Source: Actinoplanes sp. NBRC 103695 (GTDB lineage Bacteria; Actinomycetota; Actinomycetes; Mycobacteriales; Micromonosporaceae). From it: a DNA stretch of 64,000 nt. The notes beneath the pieces were generated by a model, which did no database searches, was not told the DNA's origin, and was given only the letters and a program-made list of their open reading frames with translations. Shown here piece by piece: positions 51,788-59,958 of this stretch. Each line of letters starts with the position of its first letter. Positions within the stretch are counted from its first letter, which is position 1. Both the position numbers and the translations under genes were made by a program. The stretch spans positions 1 through 64,000 of the forward strand of contig NZ_BSTL01000026.1 in assembly GCF_030269485.1 (NCBI RefSeq), given 5' to 3'.

Positions 51788-53586
51788 TTTTAAAGATCCG
51801 TGCCGCTCTCTCGGCGCTGGTTCTGCTGGTCAGCACCTTCGTCGCGGCGGGGGCTTCCCCCGCCGCGGCGGCGGTGCAGACCTTGAACTGGACCACTGAC
51901 GGCGACATCACCCGTTTCAAGTCGGCGCCGTCCTCGGCGGTGGCCGGCGAGACCACGATCGTGTGGGAGAACAGCGAGGCGACCGGGAACACCATCGGGA
52001 TGCCGCACACGCTGACCTTCGACACCAGCACCGAGGGTTACAACCACGACGTCACCATCAACCAGCTGGCCAGCCCGTTCGACCAGAACAACGGCCGCTG
52101 GGTCCTGCAGACCACGCTGACACCGGGGAAGTACCGCTACTTCTGCACCATCCCGGGGCACAGCACGATGGTCGGCGAGTTCACCGTCACCGGCGGGCCC
52201 GTCGAGGACACCACCCCGCCGACCGTGACCGGCTCGGTCTCCGGCAACCAGGACGACAACGGTGACTACGTCGGCTCGGCCACCGTCACGGTGTCCGCGT
52301 CCGACACCGGGTCCGGGGTGGCGGGAGTCGAGTACCAGGTCGACGACACCGGTTTCGAGCCGTACACCGCCCCGGTCGTGGTCAGCGAGCTCGGCGACCA
52401 CTCGGTGCAGTTCCGCGCGACCGACAACGCCGGCAACGCCTCGGCGGTCGGCTCGGTCTCCTTCACGGTGGTCGAGCAGGGCGAGGAGGACGTCACCCCG
52501 CCGACGGCCGCTCACACCATCGCCGGTGACAAGGACGCCAACGGCAACTACATCGGTACGGCCACCGTCACGGTGACCGCCACCGACGCGGACTCCGGGG
52601 TCGCCCTGATCGAGTACAACGTCGACGGTGGCGCGTTCCAGCCGTACACGGCTCCGGTCGTGGTCACCGGCGCCGGACCGCACATGGTGCACTACCGCGC
52701 CACCGACAACGCCGGTAACCGCTCGGCGGAGCAGATGGCCTCGTTCACCATCGTCGCGCCGACGACGCCGGACACCACTCCCCCGGCGACCAACGCGACC
52801 GTGGCCGGCGACAAGGACGCCAACGGCAACTTCATCGGTACGGCCACCGTCACGGTGACCGCCACCGACGACGGTGGTTCCGGCGTCGACACGGTCGAGT
52901 ACGCGCTGGACTCGGGCGCCTGGACCGCGTACACCACGCCGGTCGCGGTGACCGCCGTGGGCGCGCACACCGTCCGGTACCGGGCGACCGACAAGGCCGG
53001 CAACGTCGCGCCGGAGAAGTCGGTGGCCTTCACCGTGGTGGCGCCGCCGCAGCCGGACACCACCGCGCCGACGACGAACGCGTCCGCGGCCGGTGAACAG
53101 GACGGCGACGGCAACTTCGTCGGCGCCGCGACGGTCACCGTCACGGCGAACGACAGCGAATCGGGCGTCGCGCGCATCCAGTACGCGCTCGACAACGGCG
53201 GCTGGACCACCTACACCACCCCGGTGGTGGTGCGGACCCCCGGCGCGCACACGCTGAAGTACCGGGCCACCGACAACGCCGGCAACACCGCGCCGGAGAA
53301 GTCGGTGACCTTCACGGTGGTCTCGTCCGGCGAGGACGGCTGTCCCGCCTCGGACACCCGGCCCACCGTGATCATCGGGAACGACGACACCGGGGTGCCG
53401 AACAGGGACACCGGCGACGGCTGCACGGTCAACGACCTGATCGCCGAGTTCGATCCCTATCCCAACCACGCCGCGTTCGTCCGGCACGTCGAGACGGTCA
53501 CCGCGCCGCTCGTCCCGGGCACGCTCACCCCGCGGCAGCAGGGCGCCATCGTCCGGGCGGCAGCACGATCGGGCGTCGGCTCATGA
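51784..53586 (+). CDS. Secreted cupredoxin with four Ig-like repeats
   Basis: A 600-residue exported protein. Following the signal peptide, a cupredoxin (about 31-138) has type 1 copper ligands in MPHTLTF and FCTIPGHSTM. Four Ig-like repeats of about 95 residues follow, each with the D-N-A-G-N motif (YRATDNAGN). The C-terminal 75 residues (CPASDTRPTVII to GAIVRAAARS) match the module in the upstream giant protein. It may shuttle electrons from the dehydrogenase to the laccase. GTG 51784 overlaps the previous stop by four bases. Confidence 0.88.
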   Translation: MILKIRAALSALVLLVSTFVAAGASPAAAAVQTLNWTTDGDITRFKSAPSSAVAGETTIVWENSEATGNTIGMPHTLTFDTSTEGYNHDVTINQLASPFDQNNGRWVLQTTLTPGKYRYFCTIPGHSTMVGEFTVTGGPVEDTTPPTVTGSVSGNQDDNGDYVGSATVTVSASDTGSGVAGVEYQVDDTGFEPYTAPVVVSELGDHSVQFRATDNAGNASAVGSVSFTVVEQGEEDVTPPTAAHTIAGDKDANGNYIGTATVTVTATDADSGVALIEYNVDGGAFQPYTAPVVVTGAGPHMVHYRATDNAGNRSAEQMASFTIVAPTTPDTTPPATNATVAGDKDANGNFIGTATVTVTATDDGGSGVDTVEYALDSGAWTAYTTPVAVTAVGAHTVRYRATDKAGNVAPEKSVAFTVVAPPQPDTTAPTTNASAAGEQDGDGNFVGAATVTVTANDSESGVARIQYALDNGGWTTYTTPVVVRTPGAHTLKYRATDNAGNTAPEKSVTFTVVSSGEDGCPASDTRPTVIIGNDDTGVPNRDTGDGCTVNDLIAEFDPYPNHAAFVRHVETVTAPLVPGTLTPRQQGAIVRAAARSGVGS

Positions 53587-53621
53587 CGCGCACACCAACG
53601 ATTCCACTGGGGAGATATTCG

Positions 53622-54605
53622 ATGAGCAGGCGTTTAGTCGTCCACCTGGCCACCGCCACGGCCGTCGTCACCGCCGGGGTCCTGGCCGGCGCCGCGCCCG
53701 CCAGCGCGGACCTGGTCACCTACTGCATCGGCACCGGTGGCGCCGTCACCGTGCCGAACGACCTCTACGTACCGCCGAACGAGTCGTGCGCGCTGACCGG
53801 CACCACGATCACCGGCAACGTCAGCGTCGCCGCGGGCGCCAACCTGGTCGTCGCCGGCGGCCACGTCAGCGGCAACGTGAGCGTGGCGTCGAACGGCTAC
53901 CTGGACGCCAGCGACTCGGCGGTCGGCGGCACCGTGGTGGTCGCCTCCGGCGGCTACGGCGTCTACCTCAAGTCGGCGTCCACCGGCGCCATCACGGTGC
54001 GGGCCAAGGGCTCCTCCACGGTCGACTCGTTCCTGTTCGTCGAGGAGTCGACGGTCACCGGCACGGTCACGGCCAACGCCGGTGAGGTCCGCCTGGACCA
54101 GAACACCCAGGTGACCGGCTCGGTGAACAGCTCGGGCTCGTACTACACCGACGTGCACGACTCGTTCGTCGACGGCCAGCTCTCGGTGCTGAACAGCGCC
54201 ACCGGCAGCGTCGTCTGCGGCAGCGCGGTGCGCGGCAAGTCGACCTTCGCCGGGAACCTCGGCGGCGTGCAGATCGGCCCGAACGGCAACCTGGACGGCT
54301 GCGCCTCCGGTGGCTACTTCGGCCGGGACGTCGCCGTGACCAACACCACGGGCGGTGTCACCGTCGACGACAACATCATCGACGGCTCGCTGACCGTGCA
54401 GTCGAACACCCCGGCGGCCGTGGTCGCGCCGAACAACCGCATCCGCGGCGGTGTGATCGGCGACCAGGGTGCTGCTGCCCTGCCCAAGGCGGCGCGGGCC
54501 AAGGCCTCCGCTGCCGAGCGGGAGCGTCAGGGTGAGGACCGGGCCGCCGAGCGGCGTACCGGCGCAGTGGCCGAGGCCACCGCGGCCGGAGCGGCCAACC
54601 TGTAA
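53622..54605 (+). CDS. Secreted repetitive protein, beta-solenoid-like
   Basis: A 327-residue exported protein with signal peptide ending APASADL. The body consists of short beta-rich repeats, valine/glycine/asparagine-rich (GNVSVAAGANLVVAGGHVSG, GTVTANAGEVRLDQNTQV), of 20-25 residues, suggesting a right-handed solenoid or polymer-forming fold. Cysteines occur in only a few places. The last 50 residues are Ala/Glu/Arg-rich and helical. ATG 53622 has GGGGAGAT six bases upstream and starts a standard signal peptide; ATG 53583 overlaps the previous gene and is less likely. Confidence 0.7.
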   Translation: MSRRLVVHLATATAVVTAGVLAGAAPASADLVTYCIGTGGAVTVPNDLYVPPNESCALTGTTITGNVSVAAGANLVVAGGHVSGNVSVASNGYLDASDSAVGGTVVVASGGYGVYLKSASTGAITVRAKGSSTVDSFLFVEESTVTGTVTANAGEVRLDQNTQVTGSVNSSGSYYTDVHDSFVDGQLSVLNSATGSVVCGSAVRGKSTFAGNLGGVQIGPNGNLDGCASGGYFGRDVAVTNTTGGVTVDDNIIDGSLTVQSNTPAAVVAPNNRIRGGVIGDQGAAALPKAARAKASAAERERQGEDRAAERRTGAVAEATAAGAANL

Positions 54606-54626
54606 CTCGTAGCGACACCACGATTG

Positions 54627-54658
54627 CCCGGCGGTCCCCTGATGGGCCGCCGGGTTTT
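54627..54658 (+). terminator. Rho-independent terminator of the copper/sugar cluster
   Basis: CCCGGCGG (54627-54634) and CCGCCGGG (54647-54654), followed by TTTT, 22 bases after the last stop. Inner TCCC/GGG pairing lengthens the stem. This closes the four-gene unit. Confidence 0.85.
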
Positions 54659-54701
54659 CGTCTTCTTGGTGGAAATTCCCGCCGGAAACTAAGGTGGGAT
54701 C

Positions 54702-55118
54702 ATGGCTTCTTTCAACGACACGATCATCGAGCAGTTCCGGGCACAGGACGGCGTGCTCGACGGCCACTGGGACGGCAAGGAGACGATCCTGCTGCACACT
54801 CCCGGCCGCAAGACCGGCAAGGTGACCGTCAACCCGCTCGTCGCCGCGCCCTACGAGGGTTCGTACATCGTCTGCGGCAGCGCCGGCGGCGCCCCCTCCG
54901 ACCCGGTGTGGGTGGCCAACCTGGAGGAGCTCGACGGCCCGGTGACCGTCGAACACCTCACCGAGACCCTCAAGGCCGAGCACCGCGTCGTCCGCCCCGG
55001 CCGGGACGCCGAGTGGGAGCAGCTGTACGCCGTGTGGCGCGCGTACTGGCCGGACGCCGCCGACTACGAGACGAAGACCGACCGCAAGTTCCCAGTCGCC
55101 GTGATCACCCTGCCCTGA
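54702..55118 (+). CDS. F420/deazaflavin-dependent nitroreductase family protein
   Basis: A 138-residue DDN-type protein of the split-barrel flavin/deazaflavin family. ILLHTPGRKTGKVTVNPLVA is the signature phosphate-binding loop; PVWVANLEELDGPVTVE and LYAVWRAYWPDAADYETKT are conserved ends. These enzymes use F420H2 to reduce quinones, nitro compounds or enones, consistent with an actinobacterial host. TAAGGT at 54690-54695 is six bases before the ATG, so it is probably leaderless. It stands alone downstream of a terminator. Confidence 0.9.
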   Translation: MASFNDTIIEQFRAQDGVLDGHWDGKETILLHTPGRKTGKVTVNPLVAAPYEGSYIVCGSAGGAPSDPVWVANLEELDGPVTVEHLTETLKAEHRVVRPGRDAEWEQLYAVWRAYWPDAADYETKTDRKFPVAVITLP

Positions 55119-55254
55119 CCGAGTGGTCCGGGACCGCCTTCGTCAGGTGGTCCCGGAGTTCGTTCTCGTGGAAATCCAGGAACCCGTCCGGACGCATACC
55201 CGAGGGCGTTCCCCCGGCGTACGGCCGCAAACCCGCCTGCCCGATCATGGGGGA

Positions 55255-55677
55255 GTGCCCACCGACCACTTCAGCACCACGTTCCGCCTCGGCGCGCCAC
55301 CGGCCGAGATCCTCGCCTTCCTGATGGACCCGCACAGCTACATCGGGCTGGCGCCGCTGGTGGTCGAGGTCCGCGACATCCGCACGATCGGCGACTCGGT
55401 CCGGTACGTGGCGGTCGAACGCTTCCGCTTCGGCCCGTTCCATTGGGACAACCCGATCGATGTGACGATCACGCCGGGCGTCTCCTCGGTGACCAACGTG
55501 GCCCGGTCGCCCGGCTGGGTCCGGCTGATCGCCACGGTCACCGTGACGGCCGGCTCTCAGGTGACCGAGGCGATCGAGCTGCACACGCCGTGGTTTCTGC
55601 GCGCATTCGCGCTTCGGAAGGCCCGTGAGGCGCAGGAGGGCCGCGTCGCCGGGCTGACCGCGCGCTTCCCGGGCTGA
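55255..55677 (+). CDS. SRPBCC family protein
   Basis: A 140-residue START/Bet v1-like protein. The N-terminal strand TTFRLGAPPAEILAFLMDPH, a GLAPLVVEVRDIR region, and the long C-terminal helix FLRAFALRKAREAQEGRVAG define the fold, which binds hydrophobic ligands. Catalytic residues cannot be assigned. GTG 55255 with a nearby GGGGGAG gives the conserved start; an upstream frame to 55123 is unconvincing. It is convergent with the DUF4157 gene. Confidence 0.75.
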   Translation: MPTDHFSTTFRLGAPPAEILAFLMDPHSYIGLAPLVVEVRDIRTIGDSVRYVAVERFRFGPFHWDNPIDVTITPGVSSVTNVARSPGWVRLIATVTVTAGSQVTEAIELHTPWFLRAFALRKAREAQEGRVAGLTARFPG

Positions 55678-55704
55678 CCGCCGACCTGACCGGGGCGCCT
55701 TCCG

Positions 55705-57195
55705 TTACGGGGTGAGGCGGGCCAGCTTCAGGTCGTCCTTCGGCGCCACGAGCACGCCGCTGAGCCACGCGAAGCTCTCCAGCGGGGTGGCCGTCAGCAC
55801 GTCCGCCGAGGTGGACGGCAGATCCCAGTGGACCTCGTAGACGCCGCCGTTGACGATCAGCGCCATGTGCGTCCCGCCGCGGGCCGCGATGACGCCGAAC
55901 TGCAGCTTGCGCACCAGCTCGATGCCGCTCAGGTCGGTCTGTGCGGCGGGGTCGGTGCGGCGGTAGTTGATCACCGACTCGGGGGCGTCGACTCCGTAGT
56001 ACTTCCCGGTCTCGCGGACCTTCTTGGCCGCGACCGGATGCTCGGACTTGCCGTCGGCCGGATTCCGCGGGTCCGGCGACCAGAACACGCCCTCCCAGCC
56101 CGCCTCGGACTGCAGCGCCTCGAGCACCTCGGTGCCCTTCAACCCGCCACCGGCCGCGCGCGCCTTCGCCATCACGCTCGCCCAGGTCGCCGACTGACCC
56201 TTCGCCGCGAAGGTCCTGCCCAGCACGTCCAGCACGTAGGTGGTGCAGTCGGCCGCCTTCACCCCGGCCGGCGGCGGACCCAGACCGTGGTTGCCCTGTG
56301 TCGTGCCCTGGCCGGTCGCCGCGTGCTTCTCCTGGTGCGCGAGCAGCTCCTCCCGGGTGTTCGCGGCGGCCAGCGCCCCGAACGACTGCCCGGCCGGGTT
56401 CGCCAGCACCTTGGCCACGTCGGCGCGGCTCATCGTGCCGACCCGGCCACGCTCCAGCGCCGTACCCACCGCCTTCAGCTCGGCGCTGTCGAACTCGTCG
56501 CGGAAGATCTGCAGGATGGCGGTGTCGGTGGACAGCTCGGCGACCTGGTCGGGGGTCAGCGCCCGCAGCGCTCCCATGATCGCCTTCTCGTCGGTGCCCA
56601 TCCCCTGCGCGGCGAGCTTGATCGCGTCCTTCGCCGCCTCGACCGCGGTCTTGTAGCGCACCGCGCCCGCCGTGCCCGCCGTTTGATGGCCGGCCGCGCC
56701 CGCATCGGACCGCGCCGCGCCTGCCTCGCTCGGCTGCCGATCACCGGAGACGCTCTCGCCGCGCACGAATCGGCCCGCCGACTCGTCGGCGTCACGCTCG
56801 CCGGTGCGCTGACCGCCGGCCAGGTGCGCGACCTCGTGGGCGATCAGGTGCTGCCCGGCGACGCTGTCCGGGTCGTACCAGTGCGGATGCACCTTGACGC
56901 CGAACCCACCGGCGGCGGCCGCGGCCGACAACCCCGGGTCGACCACCAGCGGGGTCGCACCCAGCGGGAGCCGGAACGCCCGCTCCAGGGAGCCGCCCAG
57001 CGTTCCCGGCCAGCCCGACTCGACCAGGCGGGACACGGACGCGTTCCCCGCGGTCTGCTGGAGATGCAGCATCGTCGCCGTCAGATCGTCGTGCCGCTCA
57101 CCCGGCTCGCCCTCCGGCCGCCGCTCCGGCCGCAGCGCGGCGGGCTCGGTCCCTCGCCCGTCGGGCTCGGTGTGCCGCACACGTCTGCTACCCAT
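55705..57195 (-). CDS. DUF4157 protein with annexin-like and papain-like domains
   Basis: A 496-residue protein. Residues 60-145 carry a DUF4157-like region with HEVAH (120-124), a zinc-metalloprotease-type motif common in proteins linked to contractile injection systems. Residues 183-250 resemble one annexin repeat: GMGTDE at 198-203 with acidic E239 exactly 38 residues after the Thr, the spacing of annexin calcium sites. The C-terminal region has C317 (AADCTTYVLDVLGRTF) and H443 (GGTHMALIV) in an NlpC/P60-papain-like order. No secretion signal is seen. ATG 57195 is the best start; ATGs further upstream have no clear ribosome site. Probably an exported effector. Confidence 0.7.
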   Translation of the reverse strand: MGSRRVRHTEPDGRGTEPAALRPERRPEGEPGERHDDLTATMLHLQQTAGNASVSRLVESGWPGTLGGSLERAFRLPLGATPLVVDPGLSAAAAAGGFGVKVHPHWYDPDSVAGQHLIAHEVAHLAGGQRTGERDADESAGRFVRGESVSGDRQPSEAGAARSDAGAAGHQTAGTAGAVRYKTAVEAAKDAIKLAAQGMGTDEKAIMGALRALTPDQVAELSTDTAILQIFRDEFDSAELKAVGTALERGRVGTMSRADVAKVLANPAGQSFGALAAANTREELLAHQEKHAATGQGTTQGNHGLGPPPAGVKAADCTTYVLDVLGRTFAAKGQSATWASVMAKARAAGGGLKGTEVLEALQSEAGWEGVFWSPDPRNPADGKSEHPVAAKKVRETGKYYGVDAPESVINYRRTDPAAQTDLSGIELVRKLQFGVIAARGGTHMALIVNGGVYEVHWDLPSTSADVLTATPLESFAWLSGVLVAPKDDLKLARLTP

Positions 57196-57431
57196 GGCAC
57201 CGATTCTGACCGTCCACATCGAATGATCGCTATCAATGCCGAGTGCCATCCCGCTGACCTGCCCATGTGGTGCGGAGGTGGAACGGGGTGGCCGGGTCGC
57301 GGGCCGTGGATCGATGGCAGAGCGAGCCGCACTGGGAATCCGTCTGAAAGACGGGTGACCACTCACGCACGTGGAGCGAAGCGACCCTCGGCGTGAGCGA
57401 CGGTCTGAACCACCCACCCAGCTACGACATC

Positions 57432-58892
57432 TTAAAAGGGGTAGACCGGGAGATCGCCACGCAGAGTGACCCACTGGGTTTCGGTGAAGGCTTCGATGTT
57501 GGCCTGCGGACCGCCGTGCCGGGAGCCCGTCCCGGACGCGCCGACACCGCCGAAGGGCGCCACCGCCTCGTCGTTCACGGTCTGGTCGTTGATGTGGACG
57601 AGGCCGGACGGGATCCGCTCGGCCAGCTCCAGACCCGCGTAGACGTCGCGCGTCAGGATGCCCAGCGACAGGCCGTAGTCGGTGCGGGTCGCCAGCTCGA
57701 CCACCTCGTCGATCGACGAGAAGGGCGTCACCGGTGCGACCGGGCCGAAGATCTCCTCGGCGTAGGCCGGCGCCGACACCGGCACGTCGCCCAGGACCGT
57801 GGGGCGGTAGAACAGGTTGTCGTAGGTGCCGCCGGTGCGCAGGGTCGCGCCGCCGGCGACGCTGGACGAGACCAGGCCGTGCACCCGGTCGCGCTGGGCC
57901 GCGTCGATCAGCGGGCCGAGCGCCACCTGGTCGCGGAACGGGTCGCCGACCGGCAGCTTCGACACACGCTCGGCCAGCTGGGCGGTGTACTCCTCGGCGA
58001 TGTCGCGGTGCACCAGGTGGCGGGAGGTGGCCATGCAGATCTGGCCGGAGTGCGCGAAGGTGCCCCACGCGCCGACCGAGGTGGCGGCCGACACGTCGAC
58101 GTCCGGCATGACGATCAGGGCCGAGTTGCCGCCCAGCTCCAGGTGGGCGCGCTTGAGGTGCTTGCCGGCGAGTTCGCCGACCAGGCGGCCGGCTCGGGTG
58201 GATCCGGTGAAGGCGATGACGCGTACGGCCGGCTCGGTGACCAGCGCGGCGCCGACGTCCGCGGCGCCGGGGAGCACCTGCAGCACGCCGGCGGGCAGGC
58301 CGGCCTCCTCGAAGATCCGGGCGAAGACGACGCCGCCGGAGACCGCGGTGCGCGGGTCCGGCTTGAGGATGACCGCGTTGCCCAGCGCGAGGGCGGGGGC
58401 GACCGCCCGGATCGCCAGGATCGTGGGGACGTTGAACGGCGCGATCACGCCGACCACGCCGGCCGGGATGCGGCGCGCGAAGCTGAGGCGGGGCAGTCCG
58501 GAGCGGAGCAGTTCACCGTACGGGTGTGAGGGCAGCGCCGACGCCTCGTAGCATTCGGCGGCGCTCGTGTGCACCTGGAAGTCACCGAACGGCTGGATGG
58601 CGCCGGACTCCCGGGCCAGCCACTCCTTGATCTCCCCGGCGTTGGCGGCCAGCAGATCGCCGGCCCGTCGCAGCACCGACGCCCGCTCACCGAACGGCAG
58701 GGCCGCCCAGGACCGCTGCGCCCGCTGGGCGGTCTCGGCCGCGGTGGCGACGTCGGCGGGCGTGGCCAGGCCGGCCGACGCGATCGTGTCGCCGGTGGCG
58801 GGTTCGACGACGTCGTACGCGCCGCCACCGCCGTCGGTCCACGCCCCGGTCCAGATCCTGCCGTGCCACACACCATCGCCGACGAGAGTCAT
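57432..58892 (-). CDS. Aldehyde dehydrogenase, aromatic (benzaldehyde/vanillin type)
   Basis: A 486-residue NAD(P)-dependent aldehyde dehydrogenase. The catalytic Cys lies in HSGQICMATSR and the general-base Glu in LELGGNSALIV; GSTRAGRLVG is the Rossmann loop. The VVGVIAPFNVPTILAIRAVA and LFYRPTVLGDV regions resemble benzaldehyde and vanillin dehydrogenases. ATG 58892 has a TAGCGT box (58900-58905) seven bases upstream, and a 17-bp putative IclR operator is 44 bases upstream. It would feed 4-hydroxybenzoate-type acids into PobA-PcaHG. Confidence 0.88.
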   Translation of the reverse strand: MTLVGDGVWHGRIWTGAWTDGGGGAYDVVEPATGDTIASAGLATPADVATAAETAQRAQRSWAALPFGERASVLRRAGDLLAANAGEIKEWLARESGAIQPFGDFQVHTSAAECYEASALPSHPYGELLRSGLPRLSFARRIPAGVVGVIAPFNVPTILAIRAVAPALALGNAVILKPDPRTAVSGGVVFARIFEEAGLPAGVLQVLPGAADVGAALVTEPAVRVIAFTGSTRAGRLVGELAGKHLKRAHLELGGNSALIVMPDVDVSAATSVGAWGTFAHSGQICMATSRHLVHRDIAEEYTAQLAERVSKLPVGDPFRDQVALGPLIDAAQRDRVHGLVSSSVAGGATLRTGGTYDNLFYRPTVLGDVPVSAPAYAEEIFGPVAPVTPFSSIDEVVELATRTDYGLSLGILTRDVYAGLELAERIPSGLVHINDQTVNDEAVAPFGGVGASGTGSRHGGPQANIEAFTETQWVTLRGDLPVYPF

Positions 58893-58935
58893 GCCCGCGA
58901 CGCTATGCAGGCCGTAGTGGCTGCGGGAAGATCGC

Positions 58936-58952
58936 CTTCCACCCAGCGGAAG
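58936..58952 (-). promoter_or_regulatory. Putative IclR operator upstream of aldehyde dehydrogenase
   Basis: Reads CTTCCGCTGGGTGGAAG toward the gene, one mismatch from the consensus CTTCCGCTGGGCGGAAG and 44 nt from the start codon, as at pobA. A second inverted pair GGAAG/CTTCC (58926-58940) overlaps it. It sits in the 62-bp gap after the upstream transporter gene. Confidence 0.6.
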
Positions 58953-58954
58953 AT

Positions 58955-59887
58955 CTAGCCCGCGGTCATGGCGGGCTCGGGCGCCGGGGCCGGTCTGCGG
59001 TCCATGCCGAGGCGGACGAGCACGATGCCGCCGATGATCAGCACGCCGCCGGCGAGCTGGAGGACGGTCGGCAGCTCGGCCAGGAACAGCCACGCGAAGA
59101 GCACCGCGAACAGCACCTCGGTCAGGCCGACGAAGGACGACAGCGACGCGCCCAGCAGGCGGGCGGCGCCGATGCCGGACACGTACGCGATGGTCGCCGC
59201 CACCACCGCGAGCCCGGCGATCGGGACCAGCCAGCTCACCTGGTGCCCGGCGAGGGTCACCTCGCCGAAGGTGAACGCCATCGGCAGCACCCCGACGCCG
59301 CCCAGCGCGAACAGCAGCACCGCGCCGACGGCCATGCCGCCGGAGGCCAGCGCGATCGACGGCAGCTCCGGGTCGACGCGGGCGGAGAGCACGAAGTAGC
59401 CGGCCAGGCCGACCGCCGCGATCAGGCCCCACATGACGCCGATCGGGTCGAAGCCGGCGCCGCCGGTCAGGTCCAGCACCAGCGCCAGGCCGGCCAGTGC
59501 GGTGACCGCCCCGGCCACGGTGAGCCGGGCCGGGCGCTGCCCGTGCACGGCCCACATCCAGAGCACGACCAGCAGGATGCCGGAGTACTCCAGCAGCAGC
59601 GCCACGCCGATCGGCAGCCGCTGCACCGCGTTGAAGTAGCCGACCTGCGCGGCCGCGATGGCCAGCAGGCCGAACAGGGTGACCGCGCCCATCGACCGGC
59701 GCAGCACCGCCCAGCGCCCGCGCATCGCGACGATCGCCGGGACCGCCAGCAGCAGGGCGCCGAGCCCGACCCGGACGGCCACGGCGGAGCCTGCCGTCCA
59801 GCCCGCGTCGAGCAGTGAGCGCGCGAAGATGCCCGACGTGCCGAACGTGGCGGCCGACAGCAGAGCCAACATCAGCCCGAGGCGCAT
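58955..59887 (-). CDS. EamA/DMT family transporter
   Basis: A 310-residue transporter with about ten TM helices and two EamA repeats. The first starts MLALLSAATFGTSGIFARSL; the second contains SGIGAARLLGASLSSFVGLTEVLFAV. Members export amino acids, metabolites or aromatic compounds. Its stop is two bases from the putative operator of the next gene, so it ends before the aldehyde dehydrogenase promoter. Regulation probably comes from the divergent palindrome at 59898-59930. Confidence 0.88.
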   Translation of the reverse strand: MRLGLMLALLSAATFGTSGIFARSLLDAGWTAGSAVAVRVGLGALLLAVPAIVAMRGRWAVLRRSMGAVTLFGLLAIAAAQVGYFNAVQRLPIGVALLLEYSGILLVVLWMWAVHGQRPARLTVAGAVTALAGLALVLDLTGGAGFDPIGVMWGLIAAVGLAGYFVLSARVDPELPSIALASGGMAVGAVLLFALGGVGVLPMAFTFGEVTLAGHQVSWLVPIAGLAVVAATIAYVSGIGAARLLGASLSSFVGLTEVLFAVLFAWLFLAELPTVLQLAGGVLIIGGIVLVRLGMDRRPAPAPEPAMTAG

Positions 59888-59897
59888 CCCGATCTCC

Positions 59898-59930
59898 TGT
59901 CATGAGTCATAAGGCGCTATGCTCATGACA
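59898..59930. promoter_or_regulatory. Operator candidate between EamA and CGNR genes
   Basis: TGTCATGAG (59898-59906) and CTCATGACA (59922-59930) are perfect 9-bp inverted arms with a 15-base spacer that contains AT-rich boxes CATAAG and TATGCT. It lies symmetrically between the divergent starts (59887 and 59959). Likely bound by the CGNR protein or another repressor controlling the exporter. Confidence 0.6.
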
Positions 59931-59958
59931 CTACGACGAGGGCGTGACAGGAGTCAAC

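Noticed and set aside
57196..57431. tRNA or small RNA in the gap before the aldehyde dehydrogenase end
   Set aside because: Some short stems occur, but there is no T-loop (GTTCGANTC-like) sequence or cloverleaf spacing.
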